Origin: Cylindrotheca closterium
Taxonomy: Eukaryota > Bacillariophyta > Bacillariophyceae > Bacillariales > Bacillariaceae
Length of the DNA stretch: 39,643 nucleotides
Assembly: GCA_933822405.4 (NCBI GenBank)
Contig: CAKOGP040000491.1
Coordinates: forward strand, 19,682 to 59,324
Reading direction: 5' to 3'
Shown piece by piece: positions 1 through 10,438 of the stretch. The notes below the pieces were generated by a model, which was given only the letters and a program-made list of their open reading frames with translations, was not told where the DNA came from and ran no database searches. The stretch's first letter is position 1. The number at the start of each line of letters is the position of its first letter. Position numbers and translations under genes: made by a program.

Positions 1-88
1 GTGCTTCCTTTTCCTATGGGCGTTGCCTTCCATTCTTGATCTATCTTTTCATGAAATGAAAAAAGTCCCTCATCCGTTTCTTTTCCAA

Positions 89-979
89 TTAGGTCATCTT
101 TGTTCCGCCCCCAACAAAAAGCCAAACGATCTCTTGAGTACTTTTCTTTGATGCTGCAATGTAAACAGGCCTTCCACTGAGGGCCTTTTCATTTTCCCTC
201 ACATCTTGCAGCATATCTACCAAAGGATACTTTGGAGCTACCAATTCTTACAACTTGCCGCTAGACCTTTCCATAAAAGCCAGCAGTATGTGTAATCCTG
301 TGGACTTCAGAATGATGGTTGGTGAAAAATCCAGCATCACAACAAAGTATTGACCATTTGGAATAGGTTTTCCACTTACATACGTTTTGATCATCTTTCG
401 TCTCTCAGCTGCAAATGCCCTGAAACAATGCTGGTTGGACACCCAAGTGAGAACCTGGCCATCAAACATGCCATCCTCCTCCTTATCCAAGGTGTCCGTG
501 ATCCGTCCCTTCCTTCCCTACGGGGTGTCCCTGGCTGCCTCTGTAGGGCCTTCTGCTCTCAACAATGCATTGGCTACCAAGGACTCTTGGAAGGACGGCT
601 GTCTTGTCAATGGGCCCCTTGCAGGAAGAATACCTACAGTTGCATGGGAGGCAGCTCTCCCACTCTGTGGGTTTCTCATCTATCACACCAGCTGATCTTG
701 ATGGGGTTCCAGATGTGGGAACATTGGAACTTGGTGCAACACTTGGAGGATAATGTGCAGCTACGTGAGCACAGCCGACAGGTCAACGACGGGATTCATT
801 CCCAGTTCGATATGGGCCCAACCAACCTTCCAAAGGTTGCCCAGCGCATGCTCTTGGTCAAGCGCCGGGCAGTACTGAACAAACCCTCGAAAGATTGGGA
901 GGAGTGGCGAAAGCTGGTAAAAATGGAACACACGGCCTAGTGCCGTGCTCTGGTGCCTCAATGCCGCATTCTTCATCAC
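89..979 (-). pseudogene. Decayed reading frame with several in-frame stops
   Basis: On the minus strand one frame reads as protein-like sequence from about 979 down to a TAA at 89-91. It is broken by TAG at 761-763, a TGA-TAG pair just above 679, a TAG near 525 and a TAA at 248-250. The pieces between the stops look like normal globular sequence (for example GQVLTWVSNQHCFRAF near 450 and PKYPLVDMLQDVRENEKAL near 200), and the last piece continues in the same frame across the 248 stop. I do not recognise the family. A dead transposon gene or a decayed host gene would both fit. An alternative is a plus-strand frame at 350-940, which is also open but reads less like protein in its first half. 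Confidence 0.4.
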
Positions 980-1194
980 TTTTCCATCCTAAGGACCAAG
1001 TCCCCTAACCACTGCTTTGTGGAAGAGTCCGGACCCACTGGTTCTGACTAGAGCAACTTCTGTTTGTCAGATGCCTCTCATGGTTCAAACTTGTTGTTAA
1101 CTTGCCGCTTCCCAGTACCTGACCTTTACAGCCAAACATTCCACCAGCAATCCTTTGCGCTATTAGATAGCATTTAAAATCGATTAATGTTTCA

Positions 1195-1405
<211 letters not shown>

Positions 1406-1991
1406 TCTCAGCTGAAAATGATGCCCCTCTTGCTCTTGCTCTTCTGCTCCCTTCCGCTCCTTTGCGACTTCCTACATCAGCTGGGACTAAGAAAAACCAC
1501 CCCTGGCGTCGTTCATCTTCTCAAACCTCTGGTGACTCTCTCTGCATACATGATCCCCATATATGCACCTCGTGGCCCGAAAGCCACCACTACCTGCTGG
1601 TGGAAAGAAAAGGATCTACATCCATTGCGCTGACCTACAAGAGATCAGGATTCATGCATCTCTGTTTGATACAATACATAAAAGCGGAATCAATCACCCA
1701 ACGACAACAAGTTTCACCTGGTTTTATATATGTCTATCACTTTTCTTCTTTGCCCATGACACGCATTTGCCACAACTAAATTTCCATGCCTACAGTAAAT
1801 TGTACCACCCCGCCAAATCTGCTGGGTGTACTATTATACGATACTGTACAGTACGATACCCCCAAACAAGCTCCATACCGATTTCCCCTCCCTGGAGAGC
1901 TGGTTTAATTAAAAAATGATCAAAGATCAGATATTGACTCATCCGAATACCCACCACAACCCAACAAACACAATCAGAAATCACCAGAACG
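1406..1991. other. Intergenic region upstream of the GNAT gene
   Basis: No convincing gene is seen. Open frames here are short, overlapping and without recognisable features. A 12-bp perfect palindrome, TACTGTACAGTA, lies at 1842-1853, about 140 bp before the GNAT start codon, and is the only evident regulatory candidate. Confidence 0.5.
1842..1853. promoter_or_regulatory. GTAC-core palindrome in promoter
   Basis: TACTGTACAGTA is a perfect 12-bp inverted repeat about 140 bp upstream of the GNAT-YCII start. Similar GTAC-centred sequences occur in several other promoter gaps of this window. A regulatory role is inferred from recurrence and position only. Confidence 0.3.
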
Positions 1992-2930
1992 ATGTGCTTG
2001 CTCTTGACTGTTCAATCGATCCTATTCCTACAAACATTGGCATTTCAACAGGAAAAATTTGCACCTAGCCTTCGCAATAGAGTGGCGAGTACCATGAATG
2101 CAGCTGCTAATGAAAAAATCGTGTCAGATTTGACGTTTCGTCGACCTTTGGCCGAAGATATTCCAACGTGTTTTGAAATTGAATCTGCATCCTATCCCGG
2201 AGATGAGGCAGCATCACTGGACTCGTTATATAATCGACAGTCAAATGCCGGAGACTATTTTCAGTGCGCAATCTTTGACGGGAATATTGTTGGCTTTGTG
2301 TGCGCCACGAGATGTTCCTTGTTCGAAGAAGAGAGCATGTCTACCCATGACCCGGAAGGTAAACTATTAGCAATTCATTCGGTAGTGGTGCAAGAGAAAT
2401 ACCGACGTAAAGGGATTGCCTCGGCAATGTTGAAGTGCTATGTGGAAAAGGTCCAGGTGGAGAACATAGACGGAAGCATCGAATCTATGGTTTTGTTGGC
2501 CAAAGCTCATCTGCTGGGATTCTATGTCAAATGTGGCTTTCAGGTCAATCGACCGAGCCCAATTGTCCATGGTCAGGAGCTTTGGTTTGAGCTGGAGAAA
2601 TCCACAGTTCGAGGACTTCCTTTGGATGGACAAGAAACATGGTTTTGCAAAACGGAGACTTTCAAAAGACCATTTCCTGAAGTGAAGCCTCACTTGGAAG
2701 CGCACAAAGATTGGGTAAAACAGCTTCGACAACATGGATACTGCATTACGTCTGGTTACCGGGTTGATTCCGAAGGAAAGCCGGGAGGGGGTGGGCTCAT
2801 GTTTCTTGCGGCAAAGAGCTATGATGCGGCCCAGAAACTTGTGCTTCAGGATCCTCTTGTTGCTAGTGATTGCGTAGATTGGCAGTTGAATGGTTGGATC
2901 GGACAGGTTGGCGATATACAAATGCGCTAA
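1992..2930 (+). CDS. GNAT N-acetyltransferase fused to a YCII-like domain, probably plastid-targeted
   Basis: Single-exon protein of 312 aa. Residues 1-17 form a hydrophobic signal peptide followed by LAFQQEK, which resembles the diatom ASAFAP-type plastid targeting junction. Residues about 45-205 are a GNAT fold: the acetyl-CoA binding motif is visible as VVVQEKYRRKGIASAML near residue 130, with a FYVKCGF strand further on. This part resembles the arylalkylamine/serotonin N-acetyltransferase type. Residues about 230-312 resemble a YCII/YciI domain (HGYCITSGYR, then a glycine-rich turn, then LQDPLVASDCVDWQLNGW). YCII domains are small alpha-beta folds with a conserved His/Asp; their role here is unknown. 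The amine substrate cannot be read from sequence. Plastid import is inferred from the N-terminus only. Confidence 0.82.
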   Translation: MCLLLTVQSILFLQTLAFQQEKFAPSLRNRVASTMNAAANEKIVSDLTFRRPLAEDIPTCFEIESASYPGDEAASLDSLYNRQSNAGDYFQCAIFDGNIVGFVCATRCSLFEEESMSTHDPEGKLLAIHSVVVQEKYRRKGIASAMLKCYVEKVQVENIDGSIESMVLLAKAHLLGFYVKCGFQVNRPSPIVHGQELWFELEKSTVRGLPLDGQETWFCKTETFKRPFPEVKPHLEAHKDWVKQLRQHGYCITSGYRVDSEGKPGGGGLMFLAAKSYDAAQKLVLQDPLVASDCVDWQLNGWIGQVGDIQMR

Positions 2931-3003
2931 AGAATTAGAGAATATATAAATATATTCCGACTACGTAAAACTTACTGTAGATCTAGAGTCTTGGCTTTTC
3001 TAT

Positions 3004-4923
3004 CTAACCAGAAAGCCAGCCCAACCAACCACCAGACGATGCAGACGGACTGTCCTCGTTGTCATCATTATCCTCGACAGTATGAATGTCAAGGTATTTT
3101 TGAACCTCGTCGATGCAATCCGTCGAATCCATGGCATAGGTGTACGCAAGGTCGAAGAAGCCAAGTTTGCAAGGAATTGGGATCGGAGTCAGTGCGGCAA
3201 GGACAGTTCCGGAATCATTTTCATTCAGACGCAGCAACAACGGCCTATCTGTCTCAATTGCAGCTCCCGACTTTCCTCGGCTACGTGTTTGTTGCAAGTA
3301 CATCGCGGCTTGGATAGTAGCTATGGTACTATGAAAGGGTAGATCATCCAACTCTTGTAGATATTCATCCGATCGAGGCATATCTTCATCACATGCAGCG
3401 ATTTCTTCTTGTGCTCGTCTCATTAACTTACTAGATTGTTGAATCAATGCGAAAGCATGATCGTACTTTCGTGGTTTTTCATAGTAATACCAAGCCATGT
3501 GATATGATTTCAATGCTCTCAGACGAAGAACATTTGCCTGAACTTGCAAGCTGAATTCATCCTCTTCTTCTTCTGCGGCAAAGTTGCCATCTGCTTGGGG
3601 CCGTGGCAAATTCAAAAGTGATTGAGAATGTTGCAGCAGGGCATCGTACACGTGCACCCGCTCTGCGTGGCCAGTGATATCCTTCAGAAGCAATTCTGTA
3701 TGATTCATGACACGCCTTGTCTTTTCATACTGCAAGTATCCCTTCCATTGCAGGTATTGAGTTCGTTTTGCCTGAACCGCTGGTCCAGAGTTGGCCTGTT
3801 CAAAGCTACTCAACACGTTCTGGACTACATCCAATGCGTCGTCCAAGACAGACAAAATTTCCAAGAATGATCCCTCGTTGCTTTCAGCGACCTTTTCTTC
3901 CTCCGATTCGCTTGCGGCCTTTTCTTGCTGCATGGATTGCAACTTCAAAAGCAAAACACGCAGGTCTTTACTATCCAAAACAAGGTCTTGTCCACGAAAT
4001 TCAATAGCTATATCTTCTGCCGATTTCTTGGCATTGTTGCTCACCGCTGTAATATCTAGTTGAGGTTCGTCCATAGTCGGCAATCCTGCCTGCTTCAACT
4101 CATACTGGCTGTAACGAAAAAGTGGTCTCAATAGGGTATCCGCTCGATTGACAAAAAGATCCTGGCGCTCAAGAAGTTTTGCGGCCTTTTGGGTTTCTGC
4201 TTCACCTCCTCGTCGCTCTTCGACCAATTGTGGAACTTGTTTGCTGAGTGCATGGCATTTTGACATGGCATTGGCATATTCTTGACTGGCCATCTTTATC
4301 ACAAAGAATACGGAAAGTTAGAATTATTTCATATTGTCAAGGAAACAGCTTAGGAAACGAATGACACATTGACATACTTGATAGTCCATCTTTTCCAACG
4401 CCAAGTTGGCAACCATCCAACTGGCGTAGGCCTGGCATTCTTGTTGCGTCAAACTATCTGTGCAATCTTTGGCAATTTCTTCGAGCTTCTTGGCCCACAA
4501 TGTTGCCTTCTTGAGCTTACGCAGTACATTTTGCCTTTGCTTCTTTTGCTTTTGTAACATGTTAGCATGGGCCCAGGATCGTTCCGCCAACACCACCAAA
4601 TACCACAAAATGGAACTGTGAGGAACCTCAACTTTCCCTGTCTCTTCATTGTTGGCAAAGGTGTCATTTTGACGCGAACAGTAAGCATGTCGACCACGGC
4701 CTTTGGCGGCAGATTTATCCGAGGCAAACTTCGAGGAACAGACTAAATGTTTTTTCACATCTGGATGGTGACTCAACCGTGATAAGCGGCGAGTGCAATA
4801 CCCGTGGTATTGTGCGTAATCATCATGACGCACTCCATGTGCACTTTGTTGGCTTTCAATCCATTCATGGATATTAAGCTGAAAAGGCGGGGTGGAACTC
4901 CTTGATTGCAACTCTTCTGTCAT
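3004..4923 (-). CDS. SRP68: Signal recognition particle subunit SRP68 (two exons)
   Basis: Exons 4923-4378 and 4293-3004, joined over an 84-bp intron (GTATGT donor, AAG acceptor, phase 0), giving 611 aa. The N-terminal region carries the SRP68 signature GVRHDDYAQYHGYCTRRLSR, followed by a helix with LVVLAERSWAHANML. Both match the RNA-binding tetratricopeptide-like domain of SRP68. The remainder is helical, with LRALKSYHMAWYYYEKPRKY in the middle and a low-complexity serine/glycine tail. SRP68 forms a heterodimer with SRP72 on SRP RNA and supports co-translational targeting to the ER. The gene diverges from the type I membrane protein gene at 5205; the 281-bp gap holds a GGTACTGTA sequence at 4946. 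Confidence 0.92.
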
Positions 4924-5204
4924 CCGCCGTCGCTTGTATTACACCGGTACTGTATCGTTCAGCTCGTCTTTCTCACTTGAAACTGTTGTCGGCCACAAAA
5001 AATCACATTGCACCGCACTGCACTGGACGGAAGTAGGTCTTCGTAAGCGTTCGACAACTTTGACTAAAAGCAAAACGGCAACACAACCAGGCAATCTCGC
5101 ATCAATAGGCTCAAAGAAGCCGTGAGAGAGTGTTTCAGCTCATATCCCTCTACAGATTCAGATTGGGACATTTCGTATAAACGGCATTGATAAAGAAGTA
5201 AAAG

Positions 5205-6781
5205 ATGTTGGCATTAAGGTCATGGAGATTACTCCTCGTGTCTTGCCTGCTCGCCTTCTCTTGGATGATACCATTCACTGATGCTGAAAAAGATCCCAAC
5301 TCCGTACACCCAACTCGAAATCTATTGAACGAAAACGAGACGGTGCATGTAAATTCTGATGGTGGGGGTGGTGGTGGTGGTGGTGGAGACGAGGACGGAG
5401 ACGGTGGAGCCGACGAAGACCCTTGCGCAAAAGCCACGGAATGTAAAGACTGTGAGACTGCAAGTTCACATTTCACCGACGACGACGAAGAAGTCTGTCG
5501 ATGGTCACTTGGGACATCGGAGGTACTGGAGTGTATGAAGAAAAAAAAGAGTGAAGTGGAGGATATGCTCGGGGACATGTGTAGCGCAAGTGGTGCAAAT
5601 GGCTCGAATAGCGACGGCAACAAGTTCCCTGTAGACGATTCTGCTGGAGAACCTTCTGCTTCTCCGCCATCCAAGGCACCGACAAGCGATAGTGGAATGA
5701 ATTATCCAGAAGAGGATGAAGGGAATGGTGCTGTTCTTGCAATCGTTCTGCTAATGGTCTTTGTTGGCATTGCATATTCCAATCGAGGCAAGATGTTGAA
5801 GGTTTTGAAGGGCTCTGATGGATTCGATGGAATGGGAGGAAGCGGAGAAAGTGGTGGCTCTGCATCCAAACCAGTCAAATACCATGATATGTAAGTGAGA
5901 TTGGCTTGACTTGTGTGTGCAGTGAGAGTTCTTTGAAATGAGTATCACAAAACAAAAATTCTCACATATCAATCCTTATCATCGTTTTTTTTACCCTTGG
6001 AAATTTTAGACCTGGCGATGAAGATGACGAAGAATGGGGATGGGGAGACGACAAAGATAGCACCAGTGGTGAAATCGAATTACCAGCAAACGAAAGTGCA
6101 GGATCCATTGGTAGCTACAAGGACGAAGTAGTTCACAAACGCAATACATCTATCGACATCAAAGATCCAGTGTCTTACAACAACCCGAGCGCTTCACCCA
6201 TGACATCTTCTAGTAGGCCTGCACCGGCCCCTAGCAGTGGAGGGCTGAATTTGTCTTCTTCTGCTACAAATACAAGGACCTCCAATTCAGGAAGCTCAAC
6301 ACCAGTGAAGTCGGGAATGGGCTTGATGTCAAAGCAGCAGAAACCAAAGCCAAAGCCAGTCGCCAAATCGCCAGCATCCGCGCCTGTGATGCCTGCACCA
6401 GCTGCTGCACAACCCATTCCTAATTCAGCTGCCATGCCTATTCCACAACGCATCACATCCTTGGGGAAGAAGAAGCCTGTGGCGCCAGCCAAGTCCAAAC
6501 CCACAACCAAACCGCCAGAGGATGATATTTTTGCATCCATGGGATTGAGTGCCAAGCCCAAATTTTCGGCTCCAGTTTCAGGAGGCCCAAAAACAACCCC
6601 CGCAGCAGCATCCGGCGGGAGCCGATGGGCAACCCCAGCAAACACTGCTGCTGTGACGGCAGTTGCCAGCACTTCCAACACTCTATCGGCTAACTTCAGT
6701 AATGATGGCGGAGAAGATGGTGGAGATGCTGATGATGACTGGGGAGACGATGACGATTTGAATGATCTTCTCGATGATTAA
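5205..6781 (+). CDS. Type I membrane protein with cysteine-rich lumenal domain and acidic Trp-containing tail (two exons)
   Basis: Exons 5205-5890 and 6010-6781, intron 119 bp (GTAAGT donor, TTTTAG acceptor), giving 485 aa. Order: signal peptide (1-27); a poly-Gly/Asp linker encoded by a GGT repeat; a small cysteine-rich segment with CAKATECKDC and later VCRWSLGTSEVLEC; a single transmembrane helix (GAVLAIVLLMVFVGIAYSN, about residues 180-200); then a cytoplasmic tail with an EEWGWGDDKDS patch, Pro/Ala/Ser-rich sequence and a C-terminal DDWGDDDDLNDLLDD. The cysteine spacing resembles the JTB (jumping translocation breakpoint) lumenal domain, a weak and unverified match. Acidic Trp/Leu motifs like those in the tail often bind trafficking adaptors, so a role in the secretory pathway is an inference. 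The gene converges with frataxin. Confidence 0.8.
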
Positions 6782-6831
6782 TTTATCTGATACGATTACT
6801 CGAGCGATAGCTGTGTTTACAAATTATATTG

Positions 6832-7389
6832 TCATAAATCTAGATCAATACCATAGATTTCATGAATTTCCTCTTTCAGTGATTGCACAAGTGTCGTTGA
6901 CTGCGACTCATCTCGTGTAAATACCCATTCCCCTTCTTCATATTCGTACCTTCGCGGGCCAGTCTTGGGCGAAGACCACCATATCTGACGGTTGGGTGTC
7001 TGTTTGTTAATTACGTAGGTCCCATGCGGAGATGGAAGCACGATTGTTAGCACTCCACTGGCGTAGGTGACATCAAACTCTCCAACACCCTTCTCTTCAA
7101 GGGCGATCTCTACAGCGTCTTGAATGTCTTCCAAAGTCTCATTGGCAATACTATGATATTCAGATTCGGATTGAAACATCCTCAATTGAATGAAATCGCC
7201 ATTTGAAAAAGTGTTCGTTGGGCTAGGTCCTTTTGCTGCTGGTTTTCCTAGAAGGGTTGAGGCCGCATGCTGCTGCTGCTGCTGCTGCTGCTGCTTTTGG
7301 CGAGAAACCATGCAGCGTGGCATTGAACTCAAGCTTGATCTTAGGTGCACTGACGTGCGCGACCTCAATGCATTTGACATGATGTACAT
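6832..7389 (-). CDS. FXN: Frataxin, mitochondrial iron-sulfur cluster assembly factor
   Basis: Single exon, 185 aa from the first true ATG at 7389. Residues 1-60 are basic and Ser-rich, as in a mitochondrial presequence, and contain a run of eight Gln encoded by a CAG repeat (about 7269-7295). The frataxin/CyaY domain follows: an acidic first helix (YHSIANETLEDIQDAVE), the strands YASGVLTIVLPSPHGTYVIN, the hallmark NKQTPNRQIWWSSP, and GPRRYEYEEGEWVF. Frataxin binds the NFS1-ISCU complex in the mitochondrial matrix and stimulates Fe-S cluster assembly. The domain is complete. The gene faces the zinc-ribbon gene across a 321-bp shared promoter containing GTAC-type sequences at 7456 and 7658. 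Confidence 0.95.
   Translation of the reverse strand: MYIMSNALRSRTSVHLRSSLSSMPRCMVSRQKQQQQQQQQHAASTLLGKPAAKGPSPTNTFSNGDFIQLRMFQSESEYHSIANETLEDIQDAVEIALEEKGVGEFDVTYASGVLTIVLPSPHGTYVINKQTPNRQIWWSSPKTGPRRYEYEEGEWVFTRDESQSTTLVQSLKEEIHEIYGIDLDL
7267..7296. repeat. CAG/CTG triplet tract inside frataxin CDS
   Basis: About nine CTG units on the plus strand, which read as CAG (Gln) in the minus-strand frataxin gene. The tract lies between the targeting peptide and the folded domain, where length changes would probably be tolerated. Confidence 0.9.
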
Positions 7390-7710
7390 AGGCAACAACA
7401 ATTTGGTTTATCTTTTTGTGGAAGCGTATGCTTGAAGAAAAAAGAGGAAAACAGAGTACCGTACAGATAATCTGGTATTTCTTTGTGTATGCAGATGATG
7501 CTTTTGGTTGAAGCAGATGAATGAATGAAAACAAGGAATCTTCCATGAATGAATGATGCGCAGCGACTTTGCGTGAAAATATTTGTTCGAACTAGTCAAT
7601 AAAATCCGAAACAATGCGAGTATACTATACTGCACAACAAACAAAATATATTATAAATACAGTATAGTAATATACGAACACTTCGCCCTCATTGTCACTC
7701 AACCACCTCC
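7390..7710. promoter_or_regulatory. Divergent promoter between frataxin and the zinc-ribbon gene
   Basis: A 321-bp AT-rich gap between divergent start codons. It contains GTACCGTAC at 7456-7464 near the frataxin side and ATACAGTATAG near 7658 near the zinc-ribbon side, plus TA-rich runs such as ATATATTATAAATA around 7648. No gene is seen. The assignment as a promoter follows from gene orientation. Confidence 0.45.
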
Positions 7711-8327
7711 ATGGCCAACTCCATCAAACAAGGAGATATCTTGAGGCTTGAAGTGTCGCCAAAGTATGCGGGGATTACTGTTCTTCCAAATGGCGACGAA
7801 GGAAACGATAAAAACTTCCCCACAAACTTATATAGCGTTGCGGAACTGTTCTTAAGGTAATTTTGCTATTGCGTCACCATATGTGCAAAAATAGGTTGTT
7901 ATTCATCTCATGATTACTTTCATCATAAAGACTAGGCATGGTCCCAAACGCTGTGAATCTAAAGACAGCTACAGATAAGCTTTTGGAAATGTACGAAGGG
8001 CCACCGAAGGATAGTATCACGATGGGACAAGCATCTGTCTGTTTCAAGTGTGGTCACGTCGGGATCGGCAAAAATTTCGATGAGAGTAGGAAAACTCCAG
8101 GGCCTTGTGCAAACTGTAATGAAACGAACCAAATCAACTGGGTAATGATTAAACGACCAGATGGATCTGTTCTACCTTGGATGGAAGCCTCTGCAATGTC
8201 GACAGAGCAGGAAACGAAGTTGAAGGAAAAAGAGAAAGAGGACCTTGCAGACAGGAGGGCTGCGGTTGAAGCTCGGGTTGCTGCTGCCCTTAAGGAGCGC
8301 GATAATACAAAGGTAGTAAAGGGGTAG
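7711..8327 (+). CDS. Small zinc-ribbon protein of unknown function (two exons)
   Basis: Exons 7711-7856 and 7931-8327 join over a 74-bp intron (GTAATT donor, AAAG acceptor), giving 180 aa. The acceptor at 7930 keeps the frame; the nearby TAG acceptor at 7935 would lead to a stop. The middle holds a likely zinc ribbon: CFKCGHVG about 95 residues in, then GPCANC about 20 residues later. The C-terminus is a charged helix rich in Lys, Glu and Ala. I do not recognise the family. Two CxxC pairs suggest Zn binding and possibly a nucleic-acid or protein contact, but no specific role can be given. Confidence 0.72.
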
Positions 8328-8548
8328 ATAACATGCTCTTGATCGTAATGTCTCAGCTCCGCGATCGACACGCCACTGCTCGACTTCGATGTCGATATCT
8401 TTGGTTTCAATAGAGACCCTCGAGCTACTGTGACCAATAACGCTTGCACAAGGATAAGTGTGTCCCAGTATCGTTTCCGCAATAATTCAGTATGTTGTAC
8501 CCCTCTGCGATATGCCAGTCACAGTGGAATCTGCAACAAAGGACCTCC

Positions 8549-10438
8549 TTATTTCTCAATCACAAATACATCGAAATCTCGCTTTGATTTCTTCCATTCA
8601 CAGTCAATGGCAAACAAAGCCGACTCAAAGTTATCCACCCATCGCTTAGTGTCAAAGAGAGGAGCGTATTCAAGGTGATTGGACAACCTTTCCTTCAAAC
8701 TTGAGAACCATTCCTCGTCTGTGACGCATCGTTTCATGATTGACTGGTAGGTTGTCATATCAGGAGCTACCAGTTCGGGTAGCCCCACAGATGTAAGCAA
8801 GCTGGCTCCTACCCGACTGGCTAGTTTTTCGGTTGCTATCTCATTTCCCATTGTTGATTCTGGTGTCTTGCGCAACAGAGAGACCATTGGTACCCCGACG
8901 CTTAGACAGTCAACTCCAACAGTATGTGCGTTGTAGGCCGGAGTATCGAGAAACAAATCTACAAGCTGCAAGCGAAGCAAATGCTCGTCACGAGATACCT
9001 TGTCTGCGAAGATGATTGCATCATCATCCAACTGAAAACCGTTCCTGGAACGTTGTCTCAAGTTTCTCTCCATCTCAGCGCATGATCGCAGTAGCCAAAG
9101 GATTGCGTTTTCCTTCTGCGGGTTTTTTTCCCGTTTCCCCTCGTCTCGGATTTGTTTTATGACGCCAACCCAAGAGTCGAAAGTAATGGGGTCAATTTTG
9201 TCTGGTCGGCTGTGGCAACAGAAAATAAATCCATGTTTTGGCAAGGAGTTCTGTGACCGGGTAGGGTTGGCAAACCTCTTGATCCTCTCAAGTAGATATC
9301 GATGACTGTTGACAAAATAGCAATGGGGCATGTAAATCAGGCTTTCGGAGTAGTGCTTTCGAATGGACATTTCTGTTGGCGGAACAACGATCTCATCGCA
9401 TATCATGAAGTCGATAAACGGGGCACAGCTGCTAGCCGGAAAACCCATGTATGCTATTTGAACTGGTGCTGCTCGACGAGCCATTATTTCCGCGATTAAT
9501 GACGTCCCGGTGTATCCGCACAAGTCGATGAGCATATCCAAACCATCAGCGCGGATAGTCTCTACCATGTCGTCAACAGATGAAGAGAGGACAGTCCATT
9601 TCGAAGCTGCAGCCTTGATCTTCTCAACTTCCGGGCTCAAATCTGAATCATTTAATGAATAAACATATATATCGAACCTTGAGTTGTCGTGGAGCCGGAA
9701 GACATCCTGCATTAGGAATGCGAGAGGATGCACGCCTGTAAAATCTGGACTGATGTATGCCACCTTTATTCTAGAGTTATGCACTTTCTCATCATTCCTT
9801 GTGTATGCATAAACTCTCTCTGGAGTTTCCAGTCGGGGCTTCGTATCAACCACTGACCCCATTGTTCTACTTGCATAACTTCTTGCAATCGAACTCGCAT
9901 CTTCGAGGGAAAGACAAGGCCACATCAAAGCTTCATAGGGATGGACTGATGGTAAAATATTTACGGCCAAGTCGTCTCTAACTGATTCCAGCATTGCCAC
10001 ACTATCTGCATCATATGAATCCCATGAACATATTGCAGCTTCATTTCGAAAAAGGGTAGATCTCGCTTTCTTGTGTAAGGCTTGATCCATGTGGGAAACA
10101 TCATTCTTCGTCGACAGCATTTCTCGCAATTCATTTGCCGCTTCCTCGTATCTGCCAATGTCGGACAGAAGACTTGCCAGCCCCATACGATCGACGTCGT
10201 CGTTATTTAAGCTTATTTTCAAGCGGAAAAGATCCTCGAAACAAGAATACAGGCCCACCAAATTGGGATTTCGAAAAAATGCTTCGCTCAGATATTGGAA
10301 AGCTGCGTCCGTATCGTTTTGAGACATGGCATGACGCGCAGATGCCAGAAACGACGACCCTTCATCTCGTGATACTGTTTGCTGTGGCAAAAGGGGGTTG
10401 GATAAAAGGAATGTCCATATAAAGTATAAAGAAACCAT
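8549..10438 (-). CDS. O-GlcNAc-transferase-like glycosyltransferase (GT41) with an N-terminal signal anchor
   Basis: Single exon, 629 aa from ATG at 10438. Residues about 1-24 form a hydrophobic segment (VSLYFIWTFLLSNPLLP). A helical region follows with short TPR-like repeats (about 30-150). The GT41 catalytic part starts near residue 225: SPDFTGVHPLAFLMQDVF matches the conserved His region of OGT, LIDLCGYTG and APVQIAYMGFPASS follow, then a lysine in DKIDPITFDSW. DLFLDTPAYNAHTVGVDCLS and VGVPMVSL belong to the UDP-binding half. OGT and SPINDLY enzymes modify nuclear and cytosolic Ser/Thr. The hydrophobic N-terminus is unusual for them and suggests a membrane or secretory location. Whether the donor is UDP-GlcNAc or GDP-fucose is not decidable here. 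Confidence 0.85.
   Translation of the reverse strand: MVSLYFIWTFLLSNPLLPQQTVSRDEGSSFLASARHAMSQNDTDAAFQYLSEAFFRNPNLVGLYSCFEDLFRLKISLNNDDVDRMGLASLLSDIGRYEEAANELREMLSTKNDVSHMDQALHKKARSTLFRNEAAICSWDSYDADSVAMLESVRDDLAVNILPSVHPYEALMWPCLSLEDASSIARSYASRTMGSVVDTKPRLETPERVYAYTRNDEKVHNSRIKVAYISPDFTGVHPLAFLMQDVFRLHDNSRFDIYVYSLNDSDLSPEVEKIKAAASKWTVLSSSVDDMVETIRADGLDMLIDLCGYTGTSLIAEIMARRAAPVQIAYMGFPASSCAPFIDFMICDEIVVPPTEMSIRKHYSESLIYMPHCYFVNSHRYLLERIKRFANPTRSQNSLPKHGFIFCCHSRPDKIDPITFDSWVGVIKQIRDEGKREKNPQKENAILWLLRSCAEMERNLRQRSRNGFQLDDDAIIFADKVSRDEHLLRLQLVDLFLDTPAYNAHTVGVDCLSVGVPMVSLLRKTPESTMGNEIATEKLASRVGASLLTSVGLPELVAPDMTTYQSIMKRCVTDEEWFSSLKERLSNHLEYAPLFDTKRWVDNFESALFAIDCEWKKSKRDFDVFVIEK

Noticed and set aside
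7857..7935. Use of the TAG acceptor at 7935 in the zinc-ribbon gene
   Set aside because: It shifts the frame and meets a stop within about 15 codons, while the acceptor at 7930 leads into the long frame.
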